From: Leifsonia sp. ku-ls
GTDB taxonomy: Bacteria > Actinomycetota > Actinomycetes > Actinomycetales > Microbacteriaceae
DNA length: 64,000 nucleotides
Direction: 5' to 3'
NCBI GenBank assembly: GCA_003367665.1
Contig: QKXI01000006.1
Span: 9,702 to 73,701 of the forward strand
Positions 17,801 through 24,401 of this stretch are shown piece by piece; the stretch's first letter is position 1, and every line of letters begins with the position of its first letter. The position numbers and the translations under genes were made by a program. A model generated the notes under the pieces. It was not told the DNA's origin. It saw only the letters and a list, made by a program, of their open reading frames with translations, and searched no databases.

Positions 17801-19544
17801 GGCGGACTCGGGCGTCGCGCCGACCATCCCGTGCGACCCGGCGGGCATCGACCTGGTGGCCTACCACGTCGCCAAGACGGCGAACCCCGCCGACGGCACC
17901 GACGTGAAGACCGGCCAGAAGGTCACCTACACGGTCACCGTCACGCAGCGCGGCAGCGCGCCGGCGGACGCGGTCTTCAGCGACGACCTGTCGAAGGTGC
18001 TCGACGACGCCGCCTACAACGGTGACGTGACCGCCGACCTCGGCACGGCGACCGTGACCGGAAACCGGCTCGACTGGTCGGGCACCCTCCCGGTCGGCGG
18101 GGTCGCGCACATCACCTACTCGGTGACGGTGAACGGCCCGCAGCAGCTGGGCGACGGCTCCCTCGTCAACACGGTGAGCTCGCCGGGCTGCGACGACTTC
18201 GCCGCCTGCACCACCACGCACGAGGTCGGCGACTACACGTACTCGAAGACCTCCGACCCGGCTCCCGGCACGGACATCCGCTTCGGGCAGACGGTGACCT
18301 ACACCATCCAGGTGAAGCAGGTCGGAGCCGCCGCGCAGACCGGCGTCACCGTGGACGACGACCTCTCCGGCGTGCTGGACGACGCCGCCTGGGTCGGCGA
18401 CGAGAAGGCCACAAGCGGAACCCTGAGCAGGACGGGCGGCGCCTCCCTCGACACCCTGCACTGGACCGGCGACCTCGCGGTCGGCCAGACGGTCACGATC
18501 ACGTACTCGGTGATCGTGACGCACGGCAGCGGCGACTGGACGCTGACCAACGTCGCGAGCTCGCCCGCCGGCGTCTGCGTCCCTGCGGCCGACGGCAACC
18601 CGGACTGCACGACGGAGCACCGCGTGGGCGGCTACGTCTACGCGAAGACCTCCGACCCGGCGTCCCTGTCGACCGTGGCCGTGGGCGACACCATCACCTA
18701 CACCGTGACGGCGACCCAGTTCGGCACGGCTCCCGTGCCCGGCGCGACGCTGGTGGACGACCTGTCCGGCGCGCTCGACGACGCCACGTTCGTGGACGGC
18801 AGTGCGACGGCGACCAGTGGCACGGTCGCGCGCGCCGGGACCACCCTGACCTGGACGGGGGACCTGGCGGTCGGCCAGGTGGTCACCATCACGTATCAGG
18901 TGAAGGTCGTCGGCGGCGGTGACACCACGGTCCGCAACGCCGTCACGGCTCCGCCCGGATCGGGCGGGTGGTGCATCGACGGCACCGACATGTCGCCGGG
19001 CTGCGAGACCATCCACAAGTACGGCGGCTACACCTTCTCGAAGACCTCGAACCCGGCCCCCGGCGCGGCGGTGAAGGTGGGCGACCGCATCCAGTACACC
19101 GTCACGGTCACGCAGACCGGCGCCTCGGCGGTCACCGGTCACCTCACCGACGACCTGTCCAAGGTGCTCGACGACGCCAGCTGGGCCGGCGACGAGAAGG
19201 CCTCCACCGGAACGGTGAAGCGCGACGGGAACCGGCTGACCTGGAGCGGCGCCCTGGCCGTCGGTCAGGTGGCCACCATCACCTACTCGGTGATCGTGAC
19301 CGGCGACGGCGACAGGACCATCACGAACGTGGTCACCAGCCCCGACGTGACGGCCGCGTGCGTGCCGGCGCCCGACCGGAACCCGGACTGCACCACCACG
19401 CACCGCATCGCGGACCCCGCGGCGGCAGGTCTCGCCTCCACCGGCTCCACGATCGGCTGGGGGATCGGCGGCGTGGCCATCGTGCTGCTCGCGGCCGGCG
19501 CCGTGCTGATGCTGATCCGACGCCGACGGAACGGAGAGGCCTGA
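14883..19544 (+). CDS. Second giant cell-wall-anchored surface protein (LASTG signal)
   Basis: The protein has 1553 residues if it starts at GTG 14883, which sits five bases after AAGGGGAAG; upstream in-frame ATGs lie in or before a leader hairpin. The signal peptide spans ~1-42 (AVVAGSLALATAFVGAP, AVAAP). Residues ~45-560 form a long unique head with W- and cysteine-containing beta-rich sequence. A DUF11-type module follows (VSKSVDRSVVSPGQPAVYTL), then a second unique stretch, a further DUF11-type module near 880-980, and four copies of the ~125-residue module shared with the other giant protein. It ends LASTG (1517-1521), a helix and an RRRR tail. The heads of the two proteins are unrelated, implying different ligands on a common stalk. 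Confidence 0.87.
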   Translation: MSVNTHVRTRGLTLGSPWRWVAAVVAGSLALATAFVGAPAVAAPVYQIEASWAPGTPTTVKSGDVVTGVWRVNVNDSAEAPSNDPVDNVTVTIAAQNGRYTSLPSLCLTTGVTPASSISADGHTLVCNLGTRNEGTAVVLQAPIVADGATGSQLSASGSIAGQTANLSPISITNPFGMDIRWGTGTPTFSFGNGGFLVDYEWTLSKALGSDAGPQSITYNLNIASPQGSAVSVDPQGCTPFSGPAAADGHPWSGGSHPADHMTVPAGTCTITQTGANTFQLTLTGIDYAPANPPTLDSAGNRLPVDQVALASGSIWIRVNTASSGSAVLNSDAPTYTSVTGQTAQDDPANNSESKAWTTPGLYSSGWGRGYTNSGGTTWDDTYRVSAGTTVGQYMDTAFQLHTDRADTQMVGMCTALDTKYVTFGGWAWAQASDNTIATTAEYYVGNDPTLDPASAGYDPNAFDCGSTTGWTTTPPADLTTVKAMRITGTQGEFEKLSTQSNVTAVVTQNIKPNVPAGTDVWSFFSGIVDVPSNNWWNGTGCITPTAGSRYPCTTGFRDVLRIVTATPNVSKSVDRSVVSPGQPAVYTLNYSANGAGAIPATVDGYQLVDTLPAGVTYVPGSATPEPAISTNGSGQQVLTWTLNGVTTNADHALTYQAVADSSVTPGAALTNSVTATYAGISKSAAAQVTVATDGYTTVVKTADAQYIPNLNGDGVGTGSWTITVRSYDPTTQPFTDTIDILPYIGDGRGTAYSGSYSLTSVNVPLGATVYYTTADPTTLSDDPSNAQNGAAAGDPTGNTVGWTTTKPANPTAIRVIGGSLAPGATQQFGVHIATNGVKGGDTLVNRAQSIAGHTSLVMRTSAAITVANYYSATLIKEVQDADGTWHDANSAVDYPVFHYGDTVNYRITVTNTGQGTLTNLNVTDDKNPTAGAFHIDTLAPGEKQSHQYTLTLDDSLPGGSFVNTACGTADTPADSGVAPTIPCDPAGIDLVAYHVAKTANPADGTDVKTGQKVTYTVTVTQRGSAPADAVFSDDLSKVLDDAAYNGDVTADLGTATVTGNRLDWSGTLPVGGVAHITYSVTVNGPQQLGDGSLVNTVSSPGCDDFAACTTTHEVGDYTYSKTSDPAPGTDIRFGQTVTYTIQVKQVGAAAQTGVTVDDDLSGVLDDAAWVGDEKATSGTLSRTGGASLDTLHWTGDLAVGQTVTITYSVIVTHGSGDWTLTNVASSPAGVCVPAADGNPDCTTEHRVGGYVYAKTSDPASLSTVAVGDTITYTVTATQFGTAPVPGATLVDDLSGALDDATFVDGSATATSGTVARAGTTLTWTGDLAVGQVVTITYQVKVVGGGDTTVRNAVTAPPGSGGWCIDGTDMSPGCETIHKYGGYTFSKTSNPAPGAAVKVGDRIQYTVTVTQTGASAVTGHLTDDLSKVLDDASWAGDEKASTGTVKRDGNRLTWSGALAVGQVATITYSVIVTGDGDRTITNVVTSPDVTAACVPAPDRNPDCTTTHRIADPAAAGLASTGSTIGWGIGGVAIVLLAAGAVLMLIRRRRNGEA
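17862..19415 (+). repeat. Four tandem copies of the ~125-codon module
   Basis: Copies begin near 17862, 18234, 18633 and 19029 (periods 372-399 bp). Each has a Y(T/V)xxKTxxPA start, a TYTVTVTQxG strand, a DDLSxVLDDAxW/Y block and an ITYSVxV strand. They are homologous to the eight copies in the surface protein at 4.5-8.8 kb but more diverged, with insertions such as DEKATSGT. Confidence 0.88.
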
Positions 19545-19568
19545 GCCGCGGCTGACGCGTGACGATCC

Positions 19569-19610
19569 CGGTGAGGCGGCGGACGGGCCCCGATCCCCGC
19601 CGCCTCACCG
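19569..19610. terminator. Bidirectional terminator between surface protein and DUF3817 gene
   Basis: CGGTGAGGCGGC (19569-19580) pairs perfectly with GCCGCCTCACCG (19599-19610) around an 18-base loop, in the 73-bp gap between two converging genes. Confidence 0.75.
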
Positions 19611-19617
19611 GCCAGCG

Positions 19618-19902
19618 TCACAGCTCGTCGTCGAACAGGCGTCGCTCCAGCCGCTCCGGTGAAGCGGCGCGCGACGCCAGCAGCCCGCCGATGCCGGGGA
19701 TCAGCGCCAGCAGCCACACCCGGTGGCGGCCTCCTCTGACCAGGAACGCCACGATGACCGTCGCCGTGTAGGCGAGCCCGTGAAGCGGGCCGAGGATGCT
19801 CGAGATCGCCGGGAGGTGGACCGTGAACAGGTTCGCCAGCATCAGCACGAGGGTCGACAGCTCGACGGCGCCGACGAGCTGCAGCACGCGCTTCGGGCTC
19901 AC
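19618..19902 (-). CDS. DUF3817-family small membrane protein
   Basis: The protein has 94 residues and three hydrophobic helices (about 8-27, 35-55 and 63-80), with the family-like stretch LGPLHGLAYTATVIVAFLV and an acidic C-terminus. DUF3817 proteins are widespread small membrane proteins in actinobacteria with no established function. The start overlaps the stop of the upstream DUF2269 gene by four bases, forming a two-gene membrane-protein operon. Confidence 0.8.
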   Translation of the reverse strand: MSPKRVLQLVGAVELSTLVLMLANLFTVHLPAISSILGPLHGLAYTATVIVAFLVRGGRHRVWLLALIPGIGGLLASRAASPERLERRLFDDEL

Positions 19903-20378
19903 AGCCCGACTCCGGTGGTCGAGCCAGGGCGATAGACCATCAGCACCACGACCGTCAGCCAGAGCAGGTTGAACACGCCGGTCAGCATCCCGAGCCGACG
20001 GGCGATGCGGCCAGGGTCCTGGGCGCCGACGACCTCGCCATGGTCGAGCGCGCGGACGACGCGCGCCTGGTTCGGCAGGATCAGGACGATCAGCAGCACC
20101 GCGGCGATCGCGGTGAGGGTCATCGAGACGATCAGCCAGGCGTCGCCGAGCACGCCGATGCTGGCCGCGGTCGCGATCCCGAAGACCGGCACGAGCACGC
20201 CGATGACGGCATAGACCCGGCAGATGCGGTTCAGGATGCGAACGGCCGTCCCGGTCTTCTCGCCTGGTGCCGCGAGGGCCTCGCGCGCGAAGCGGGGGAA
20301 CATGCTCGCCGCGATGGCGACAGGGCCGACCGTGAGGATGGCGGCGAGCACGTGGACGGAGAGCAGGAATGCGCTCAT
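19899..20378 (-). CDS. DUF2269-family membrane protein
   Basis: The protein has 159 residues and four hydrophobic helices. The first begins MSAFLLSVHVLAAILTVGPV, typical of DUF2269 integral membrane proteins. A cytoplasmic loop around residues 105-125 is charged. No catalytic motif is visible and the function is unknown. It is transcribed divergently from the GlxA-type regulator (124-bp gap) and coupled by a four-base overlap to the DUF3817 gene. Regulation of this pair by that regulator is plausible but unproven. Confidence 0.8.
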   Translation of the reverse strand: MSAFLLSVHVLAAILTVGPVAIAASMFPRFAREALAAPGEKTGTAVRILNRICRVYAVIGVLVPVFGIATAASIGVLGDAWLIVSMTLTAIAAVLLIVLILPNQARVVRALDHGEVVGAQDPGRIARRLGMLTGVFNLLWLTVVVLMVYRPGSTTGVGL

Positions 20379-20490
20379 GGAGGGGGAGTCCTTTCGAGTG
20401 ACGCTCTTCTCATCCTGACGATTCGCGCGCTGTGACCGTCATGGCGATCCAGCCAACCTTCGCCTGTATGTGGCCACCATCGTGCTGCGC

Positions 20491-20502
20491 TAGGATCCGG
20501 CC
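20491..20502 (+). promoter_or_regulatory. Leaderless promoter -10 element of the GlxA-type regulator
   Basis: TAGGAT is followed by exactly six bases and ATG 20503. This geometry makes the A of ATG the expected transcription start. I saw no clear -35 hexamer. Confidence 0.6.
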
Positions 20503-21468
20503 ATGTACACCGTCGTGGTCGTCGCTCTGCCCGATGCGATCGCGTTCGATCTGGCCACACCGATCGAGACCTTCGGCCGCGTCAGGCTGCCGGACGGGCG
20601 CCCGGGGTACCGGGTCCTGGTCGCCGGGCACGAGCCCTCGGTGCAGGCCGGCCCGCTCCGGCTGCAGGTGGACGAGGGCCTCGACGCCCTCGAGCGTGCC
20701 GACCTCGTCGTGGTCCCCGGCAGGAACGACCCGCTGCGCCCGAGCCCTCCCGAGGTCGTCGCCGCCCTGCAGGCGGCGGCCGCGCGGGGAACGCGCATCG
20801 CCTCCATCTGCGTCGGCGCGTTCACGCTGGCCGAGGCCGGGCTGCTCGACGGCCGCGACGCGACGACCCACTGGCGGGCGGCGGACGCCTTCGCCGAACG
20901 CCACCCCGCGGTGCGGCTCGACCCGGATGTCCTCTACACCGACAACGGCGACGTGCTCACCTCGGCGGGCGCGGCCTCCGGGCTCGACCTGTGCCTGCAC
21001 ATCGTCGAACGCGACTACGGCACCGCGGTGGCGGCCGACGCCGCCCGCCTCGCCGTCGCGCCGCTGCACCGACCGGGCGGCCAGGCGCAGTACATCGTCC
21101 GGAACCGCCCGGCCGCCGCACCGTCCCCGCTGGCGCCGGTGTTCTCCTGGATCGAGTCCAACGCCTACCGCGACCTGACCCTCTCGGAGGTCGCGCAGGC
21201 GGCGGGGATGAGCACGCGCACGCTGAGCCGCCGGTTCGCGCAGGAGACGGGCCAGAGCCCTATGCAGTGGGTCGCGGGGGTGCGGCTGCGGCACGCGCAG
21301 GAACTGCTCGAGAGCACCGACCACACCATCGACCGGATCGCCGCGCAGACGGGGTTCCCCTCCACGAGCAACTTCCGCGCGCAGTTCGGCCAGGTGGTCG
21401 GGGTGACGCCGGGGGCGTACCGCGCGGTGTTCCGGGGCGCGCCGGCGGAGGGTCGCCGAGGCGCCTGA
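20503..21468 (+). CDS. GlxA-type regulator: DJ-1/PfpI domain plus AraC DNA-binding domain
   Basis: The protein has 321 residues. Residues 1-175 form a DJ-1/PfpI (class I glutamine-amidotransferase-like) domain with the nucleophile-elbow cysteine in SICVGAFTLAEAGLL followed by DGRDATTHW, as in GlxA/FtrA regulators; in these proteins the domain senses a ligand rather than acting as a protease. Residues ~210-310 are an AraC double helix-turn-helix (LSEVAQAAGMSTRTLSRRF, then IDRIAAQTGFPSTSNFRAQF). Targets are probably local; the divergent DUF2269/DUF3817 operon is the nearest candidate. The mRNA is probably leaderless. Confidence 0.92.
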   Translation: MYTVVVVALPDAIAFDLATPIETFGRVRLPDGRPGYRVLVAGHEPSVQAGPLRLQVDEGLDALERADLVVVPGRNDPLRPSPPEVVAALQAAAARGTRIASICVGAFTLAEAGLLDGRDATTHWRAADAFAERHPAVRLDPDVLYTDNGDVLTSAGAASGLDLCLHIVERDYGTAVAADAARLAVAPLHRPGGQAQYIVRNRPAAAPSPLAPVFSWIESNAYRDLTLSEVAQAAGMSTRTLSRRFAQETGQSPMQWVAGVRLRHAQELLESTDHTIDRIAAQTGFPSTSNFRAQFGQVVGVTPGAYRAVFRGAPAEGRRGA

Positions 21469-21491
21469 GCCCGGCCGTCGCCCCCTGCCGG

Positions 21492-21503
21492 TAAGGTGCA
21501 GGC
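21492..21503 (+). promoter_or_regulatory. Leaderless promoter -10 element of a lipoprotein gene
   Basis: TAAGGT is followed by six bases and ATG 21504, the same geometry as at 20503. Part of the element (AAGG) could alternatively be read as a weak Shine-Dalgarno. Confidence 0.45.
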
Positions 21504-21974
21504 ATGCGACGCGGGGGTTTCGTGACCGTGGCGGCGGTCGCCGCCGCAGTGCTCCTCCTCGCCGGCTGTTCCGGCTCGATCGTCGAGCGCTCCTATCCTG
21601 GCCTGCCGGAGGGGTCGGAGCCGCTCGTCCCGTCGGCGCCTCCGACCGGCGGGATCGGTCTGCCCGAGCCGGACCTGGGACCGCGTGCGCAGTGGGCGGC
21701 CGACGGCGAGCGGCTGGCGGTGACGCTCGGGGGCAGCTCGACGTGTCCCGTGGAGCCCGCGGGTCTCACCCAGGTGGGGCACGACTACCTGGAGGTCCAG
21801 GTCGCGACGCGCCCCGGCTGGTTCTTCGGCGCCTGCACGGCGGACCTCGCGCTGAGGACCTACGAGATCCGGGTGCCCGATTCGGTCACTGCGGACGCGC
21901 CGGTGACCGTGCGGGTGGACGACCGGGAGTTCACGTTGGGCCCGCGGCGATCGGCGTCGGACGATCGGGGCTGA
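21504..21974 (+). CDS. Small lipoprotein of unknown function
   Basis: The protein has 156 residues. An Arg-Arg start, a hydrophobic core and the lipobox LLAGC place the lipidated cysteine near residue 22. The mature domain (about 55-150) is beta-rich, with a conserved-looking cysteine pair (CPVEPAG ... GACTADLA). It resembles small actinobacterial lipoproteins with an immunoglobulin-like fold, but I cannot name a family. The next gene, an acetyltransferase, begins five bases after its stop, so the two are likely co-transcribed. Confidence 0.7.
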   Translation: MRRGGFVTVAAVAAAVLLLAGCSGSIVERSYPGLPEGSEPLVPSAPPTGGIGLPEPDLGPRAQWAADGERLAVTLGGSSTCPVEPAGLTQVGHDYLEVQVATRPGWFFGACTADLALRTYEIRVPDSVTADAPVTVRVDDREFTLGPRRSASDDRG

Positions 21975-21979
21975 CCGCC

Positions 21980-22456
21980 GTGGAGCTGATCGAGCACGAC
22001 GGCCGAGCCGCCGGCCCGCTGGCCCTGCTGGTGCACGGCCTGTACGCCGAGGAGTACCCGCCGGGTCCCGAGCCGGCGGAGTGGCGCGACGGTCTCTGGG
22101 CGAGACACCGTGCGCGGGACGGCTTCCGGTTGATCGTGGCGCGAGAACGCGGTCGCGCCGTCGGGTTGGCGTGGGGCTACGTCGGCTCGCGGGGAGAGTA
22201 CTGGTCCGACGAAGTGGCGGCTCGGCTCCCGCCGGAGACCGCGGACGCCTGGGTGGGCGGCCACTTCGAGGTGGTCGAGGTGCTGGTCCGGCCGGAGTTC
22301 CGCCGCCGAGGCGTCGCGACGGCGCTCCTGCGCGCGCTGCTGTCGGACGCTCCGGCCGACCGGGCGATGCTGACCGTGCGGGACACCGCCGCCGCGGCGC
22401 GACGCTGGTACGAGTCGACGGGCTGGACCGAGTTGGGCCGGTGGGAGCCCGGCTGA
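21980..22456 (+). CDS. GNAT-family N-acetyltransferase
   Basis: The protein has 158 residues. The acetyl-CoA-binding motif is present as VVEVLVRPEFRRRGVATALL (the Q/RxxGxG/A loop is RRRGVA), and the C-terminal AARRWYESTGWTELGRW is the usual GNAT ending. I took GTG 21980, six bases after the lipoprotein stop; the upstream frame reads through another gene. The acceptor is unknown; substrates in this family range from small amines and antibiotics to ribosomal protein termini. It is the second gene of a probable two-gene unit and is followed by a tandem hairpin. Confidence 0.85.
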   Translation: MELIEHDGRAAGPLALLVHGLYAEEYPPGPEPAEWRDGLWARHRARDGFRLIVARERGRAVGLAWGYVGSRGEYWSDEVAARLPPETADAWVGGHFEVVEVLVRPEFRRRGVATALLRALLSDAPADRAMLTVRDTAAAARRWYESTGWTELGRWEPG

Positions 22457-22500
22457 CGATCCTGGGCAAACCGCTCCGCTGAGCCCCGCAGTGGCCGAGG

Positions 22501-22565
22501 GGCCGTGCACCCGTCCCCCGATGGGTGCCCGGCCCCGGGCGGGCCGCCGGCCGTGTGGCCGGCGG
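22501..22565 (+). terminator. Tandem double hairpin, probable terminator
   Basis: Hairpin 1 pairs 22501-22512 with 22523-22534 (12-bp stem, one mismatch). Hairpin 2 pairs 22544-22552 with 22557-22565 (perfect 9-bp stem, GTGT loop). They follow the acetyltransferase gene within a 274-bp gap before the sigma-factor gene. There is no U tract, so a structured RNA cannot be excluded. The rest of the gap (22566-22730) holds the sigma-gene promoter region, but no convincing -35/-10 pair. Confidence 0.55.
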
Positions 22566-22730
22566 TGCGTGCGGGCGGCGTCCGCCGGTCGCCCCTGTTC
22601 GACGTCGCGGAGTGTGCCCGTACTAGGGAATGTCCGGTTGATGCGACTGGGTTCCATCATGATTCGCGACGTGGACCGTCTTGTCTGCTGCGCGTGTTAG
22701 TCTCGCCAGGTCTAGGGGAACGGAGGCGCG

Positions 22731-23336
22731 GTGCAGGACTCGGGGGAGGTCGCCGACTCCGCGCTGTGGCTGGAGGCGTCCTCCGGCACCGAGCGCTCGT
22801 TCGCCGTCCTGTTCGACCGCTACCGCACGCGCGTCTTCCGCAAGGCGTACGCGCAGGTGCGTAGCGTCGCCGACGCCGAGGATGTCGTCGCGCTCGTCTT
22901 CCTGGAGGCCTGGCGCAATCGGGCCAAGGTTCGGATCGTCGACGGCTCCCTGCTGCCGTGGCTGCTGACCGTCACCAACTACGTCCTGCTGAACCAGGCG
23001 CGCACGGCGCGGCGGTACTCGCGGCTGCTCGCGGCGATGCCAGCGCCCGAGCAGGAGCCGGACCACGCCGAGGAGGTGCTCGACCGGCTCGACCGCGACG
23101 GCCAGCTCAGCGCTATCCGCGACGTGATGGCCAAACTGAGCGCGCAGGAGCGCTCGATCATCGACCTCTGCCTGGTCGAGGAGCTGCCGATGGCAACCGT
23201 CGCGGCCGTGCTGGACATTCCCGTAGGTACGGTGAAGTCGAAACTGCATCGCGCCAGGGAGAAGATCCGCAGGCAGGTCCCGGCGCATCCCGCATTGAGC
23301 GAGTTCACCGCCCGACTGGACGGAGCGCAACCGTGA
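22731..23336 (+). CDS. ECF-type RNA polymerase sigma factor
   Basis: The protein has 201 residues and starts at GTG behind CGGAGG. Region 2 spans ~20-90 (LFDRYRTRVFRKAYAQV, DAEDVVALVFLEAWR) and region 4 spans ~130-185 (LSAQERSIIDLCLVEELPM, then VPVGTVKSKLHRAREKIRR-like sequence). It recruits RNA polymerase core to a small regulon. The downstream gene overlaps by four bases and encodes a membrane protein, the normal position of an anti-sigma factor. Target promoters cannot be read from this window with confidence. Confidence 0.92.
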   Translation: MQDSGEVADSALWLEASSGTERSFAVLFDRYRTRVFRKAYAQVRSVADAEDVVALVFLEAWRNRAKVRIVDGSLLPWLLTVTNYVLLNQARTARRYSRLLAAMPAPEQEPDHAEEVLDRLDRDGQLSAIRDVMAKLSAQERSIIDLCLVEELPMATVAAVLDIPVGTVKSKLHRAREKIRRQVPAHPALSEFTARLDGAQP

Positions 23337-23860
23337 CCCCCGCATACGACCGCGACGACATGCCCGACATGACCACGCGGCGCACCGACGCGATCCGCGA
23401 CACCCTCCTGACCCAGGTGCGCACCGAGGCCGAGCGCCGCAGGCACCGGCTGCGGCGTCGCTTCGCGCTCTGGGGCGGGATCGGCATCCTCGTGGTCGGC
23501 GGCGTGGCGACCGCGGCGACGGCCGTCGTCTCGGCGCAGCACGTCACCAACAAGGACAGCGTCTACTGCTTCGCGTCGGCCGAGCGCAGCGCGAACGGCG
23601 AGTACGACATGTCCGGCGCCACGATGTACGACCCGGAGAGCGGCGGAGGCCGCGTCGAGAACGCGCTGGAACTGTGCCGGACCATGTGGCGGCAGGGCGT
23701 CTTCGAGAAGGACCACGACCCGCTCGCCGCGACCAACCCGCCCGGCCAGGCGCCGAAGGACCTGCAGGTCTGCGTCATGCCGGACGGGACGGCCGCCGTC
23801 GTCCCCGGCCGACCGGGCGTGTGCTCGGCGGTCGGGCTCGCGGAGGAGAAAGGCGACTGA
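23333..23860 (+). CDS. Single-pass membrane protein, possible anti-sigma factor
   Basis: The protein has 175 residues and starts at GTG within the GTGA overlap with the sigma gene. Residues 1-44 are cytoplasmic, charged and helical (TDAIRDTLLTQVRTEAERRR). One helix spans about 46-68. The outside part contains three or four cysteines (VYCFAS, LELCRTMW, VCVMPDG, GVCSAV) that could form disulphides. The zinc-binding HxxxCxxC motif of classical ZAS anti-sigma factors is absent. Its place argues for control of the sigma factor; its sequence does not prove it. Confidence 0.65.
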   Translation: MTPAYDRDDMPDMTTRRTDAIRDTLLTQVRTEAERRRHRLRRRFALWGGIGILVVGGVATAATAVVSAQHVTNKDSVYCFASAERSANGEYDMSGATMYDPESGGGRVENALELCRTMWRQGVFEKDHDPLAATNPPGQAPKDLQVCVMPDGTAAVVPGRPGVCSAVGLAEEKGD

Positions 23861-23876
23861 GCCGGCGCCGGTGTCC

Positions 23877-24401
23877 CTAGGCCGCCCCCGCCCGACGGCG
23901 CCGGAACACCCACGCGACCGTCCCCCGCCAGGTGGTCCGCAGTTCGCGGCCGCGGCGCCACTCCCGCCAGGTGAGCCAGATGATCACCGCGTCCAGCACC
24001 GTCAGCACGGCGACCGCCACGGACGGCTTCACCACCAGCTCGTACAGCTGGAACACCAGGAACGCGCCGAGCGCCGCCATGGCCCACGGGTAGATACGGC
24101 GGGAGCCGACCAGCAGCGCCACCACGATGGCCAGCTTCACCAGGCCGTGCAGCAGCAGGTACGCCGCGACGAACCACACCGACCGGGCGTGCAGGTGGGC
24201 GACGCCGTGGAGGATCAGATTCGCGACCAGGTCGTGCGGGTCCTCCGCCAGCTCGCCCGAGGTGGCGCGTTCGGCGGCGCCGCGCAGCTGCGCCGGGCTG
24301 ACGAACAGCAGCAGCACGCCGCCGGCGAGCTCCAGCAGCCCGTCCAGGCCCTTGAACAGCACGCCGACGAGGAAGACCAGGTCGAGGATGCGCTCCTTCA
24401 C
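23877..24401 (-). CDS. DUF2127-family membrane protein
   Basis: The protein has 174 residues, starts at GTG 24401 and has four hydrophobic helices (about 5-35, 72-100, 105-125 and 130-147). Its HGVAHLHA segment and basic tail (RRGRELRTTWRG) fit the DUF2127 family, whose function is unknown. The start overlaps the stop of the LigD-type polymerase gene by four bases. A membrane protein coupled to a DNA-repair enzyme is unexpected; it may simply share a transcript. Confidence 0.75.
   Translation of the reverse strand: MKERILDLVFLVGVLFKGLDGLLELAGGVLLLFVSPAQLRGAAERATSGELAEDPHDLVANLILHGVAHLHARSVWFVAAYLLLHGLVKLAIVVALLVGSRRIYPWAMAALGAFLVFQLYELVVKPSVAVAVLTVLDAVIIWLTWREWRRGRELRTTWRGTVAWVFRRRRAGAA

Noticed and set aside
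14673-19403. 1576-codon minus-strand open frame antisense to the second surface protein
   Set aside because: Same reason: shadow of a Thr/Asp-rich high-GC gene. The plus strand has a signal peptide, modules and a sorting signal.
22491-22700. Small Cys/Arg-rich open frame between the acetyltransferase and sigma genes
   Set aside because: It runs through the tandem hairpins and has no SD or sensible protein composition.
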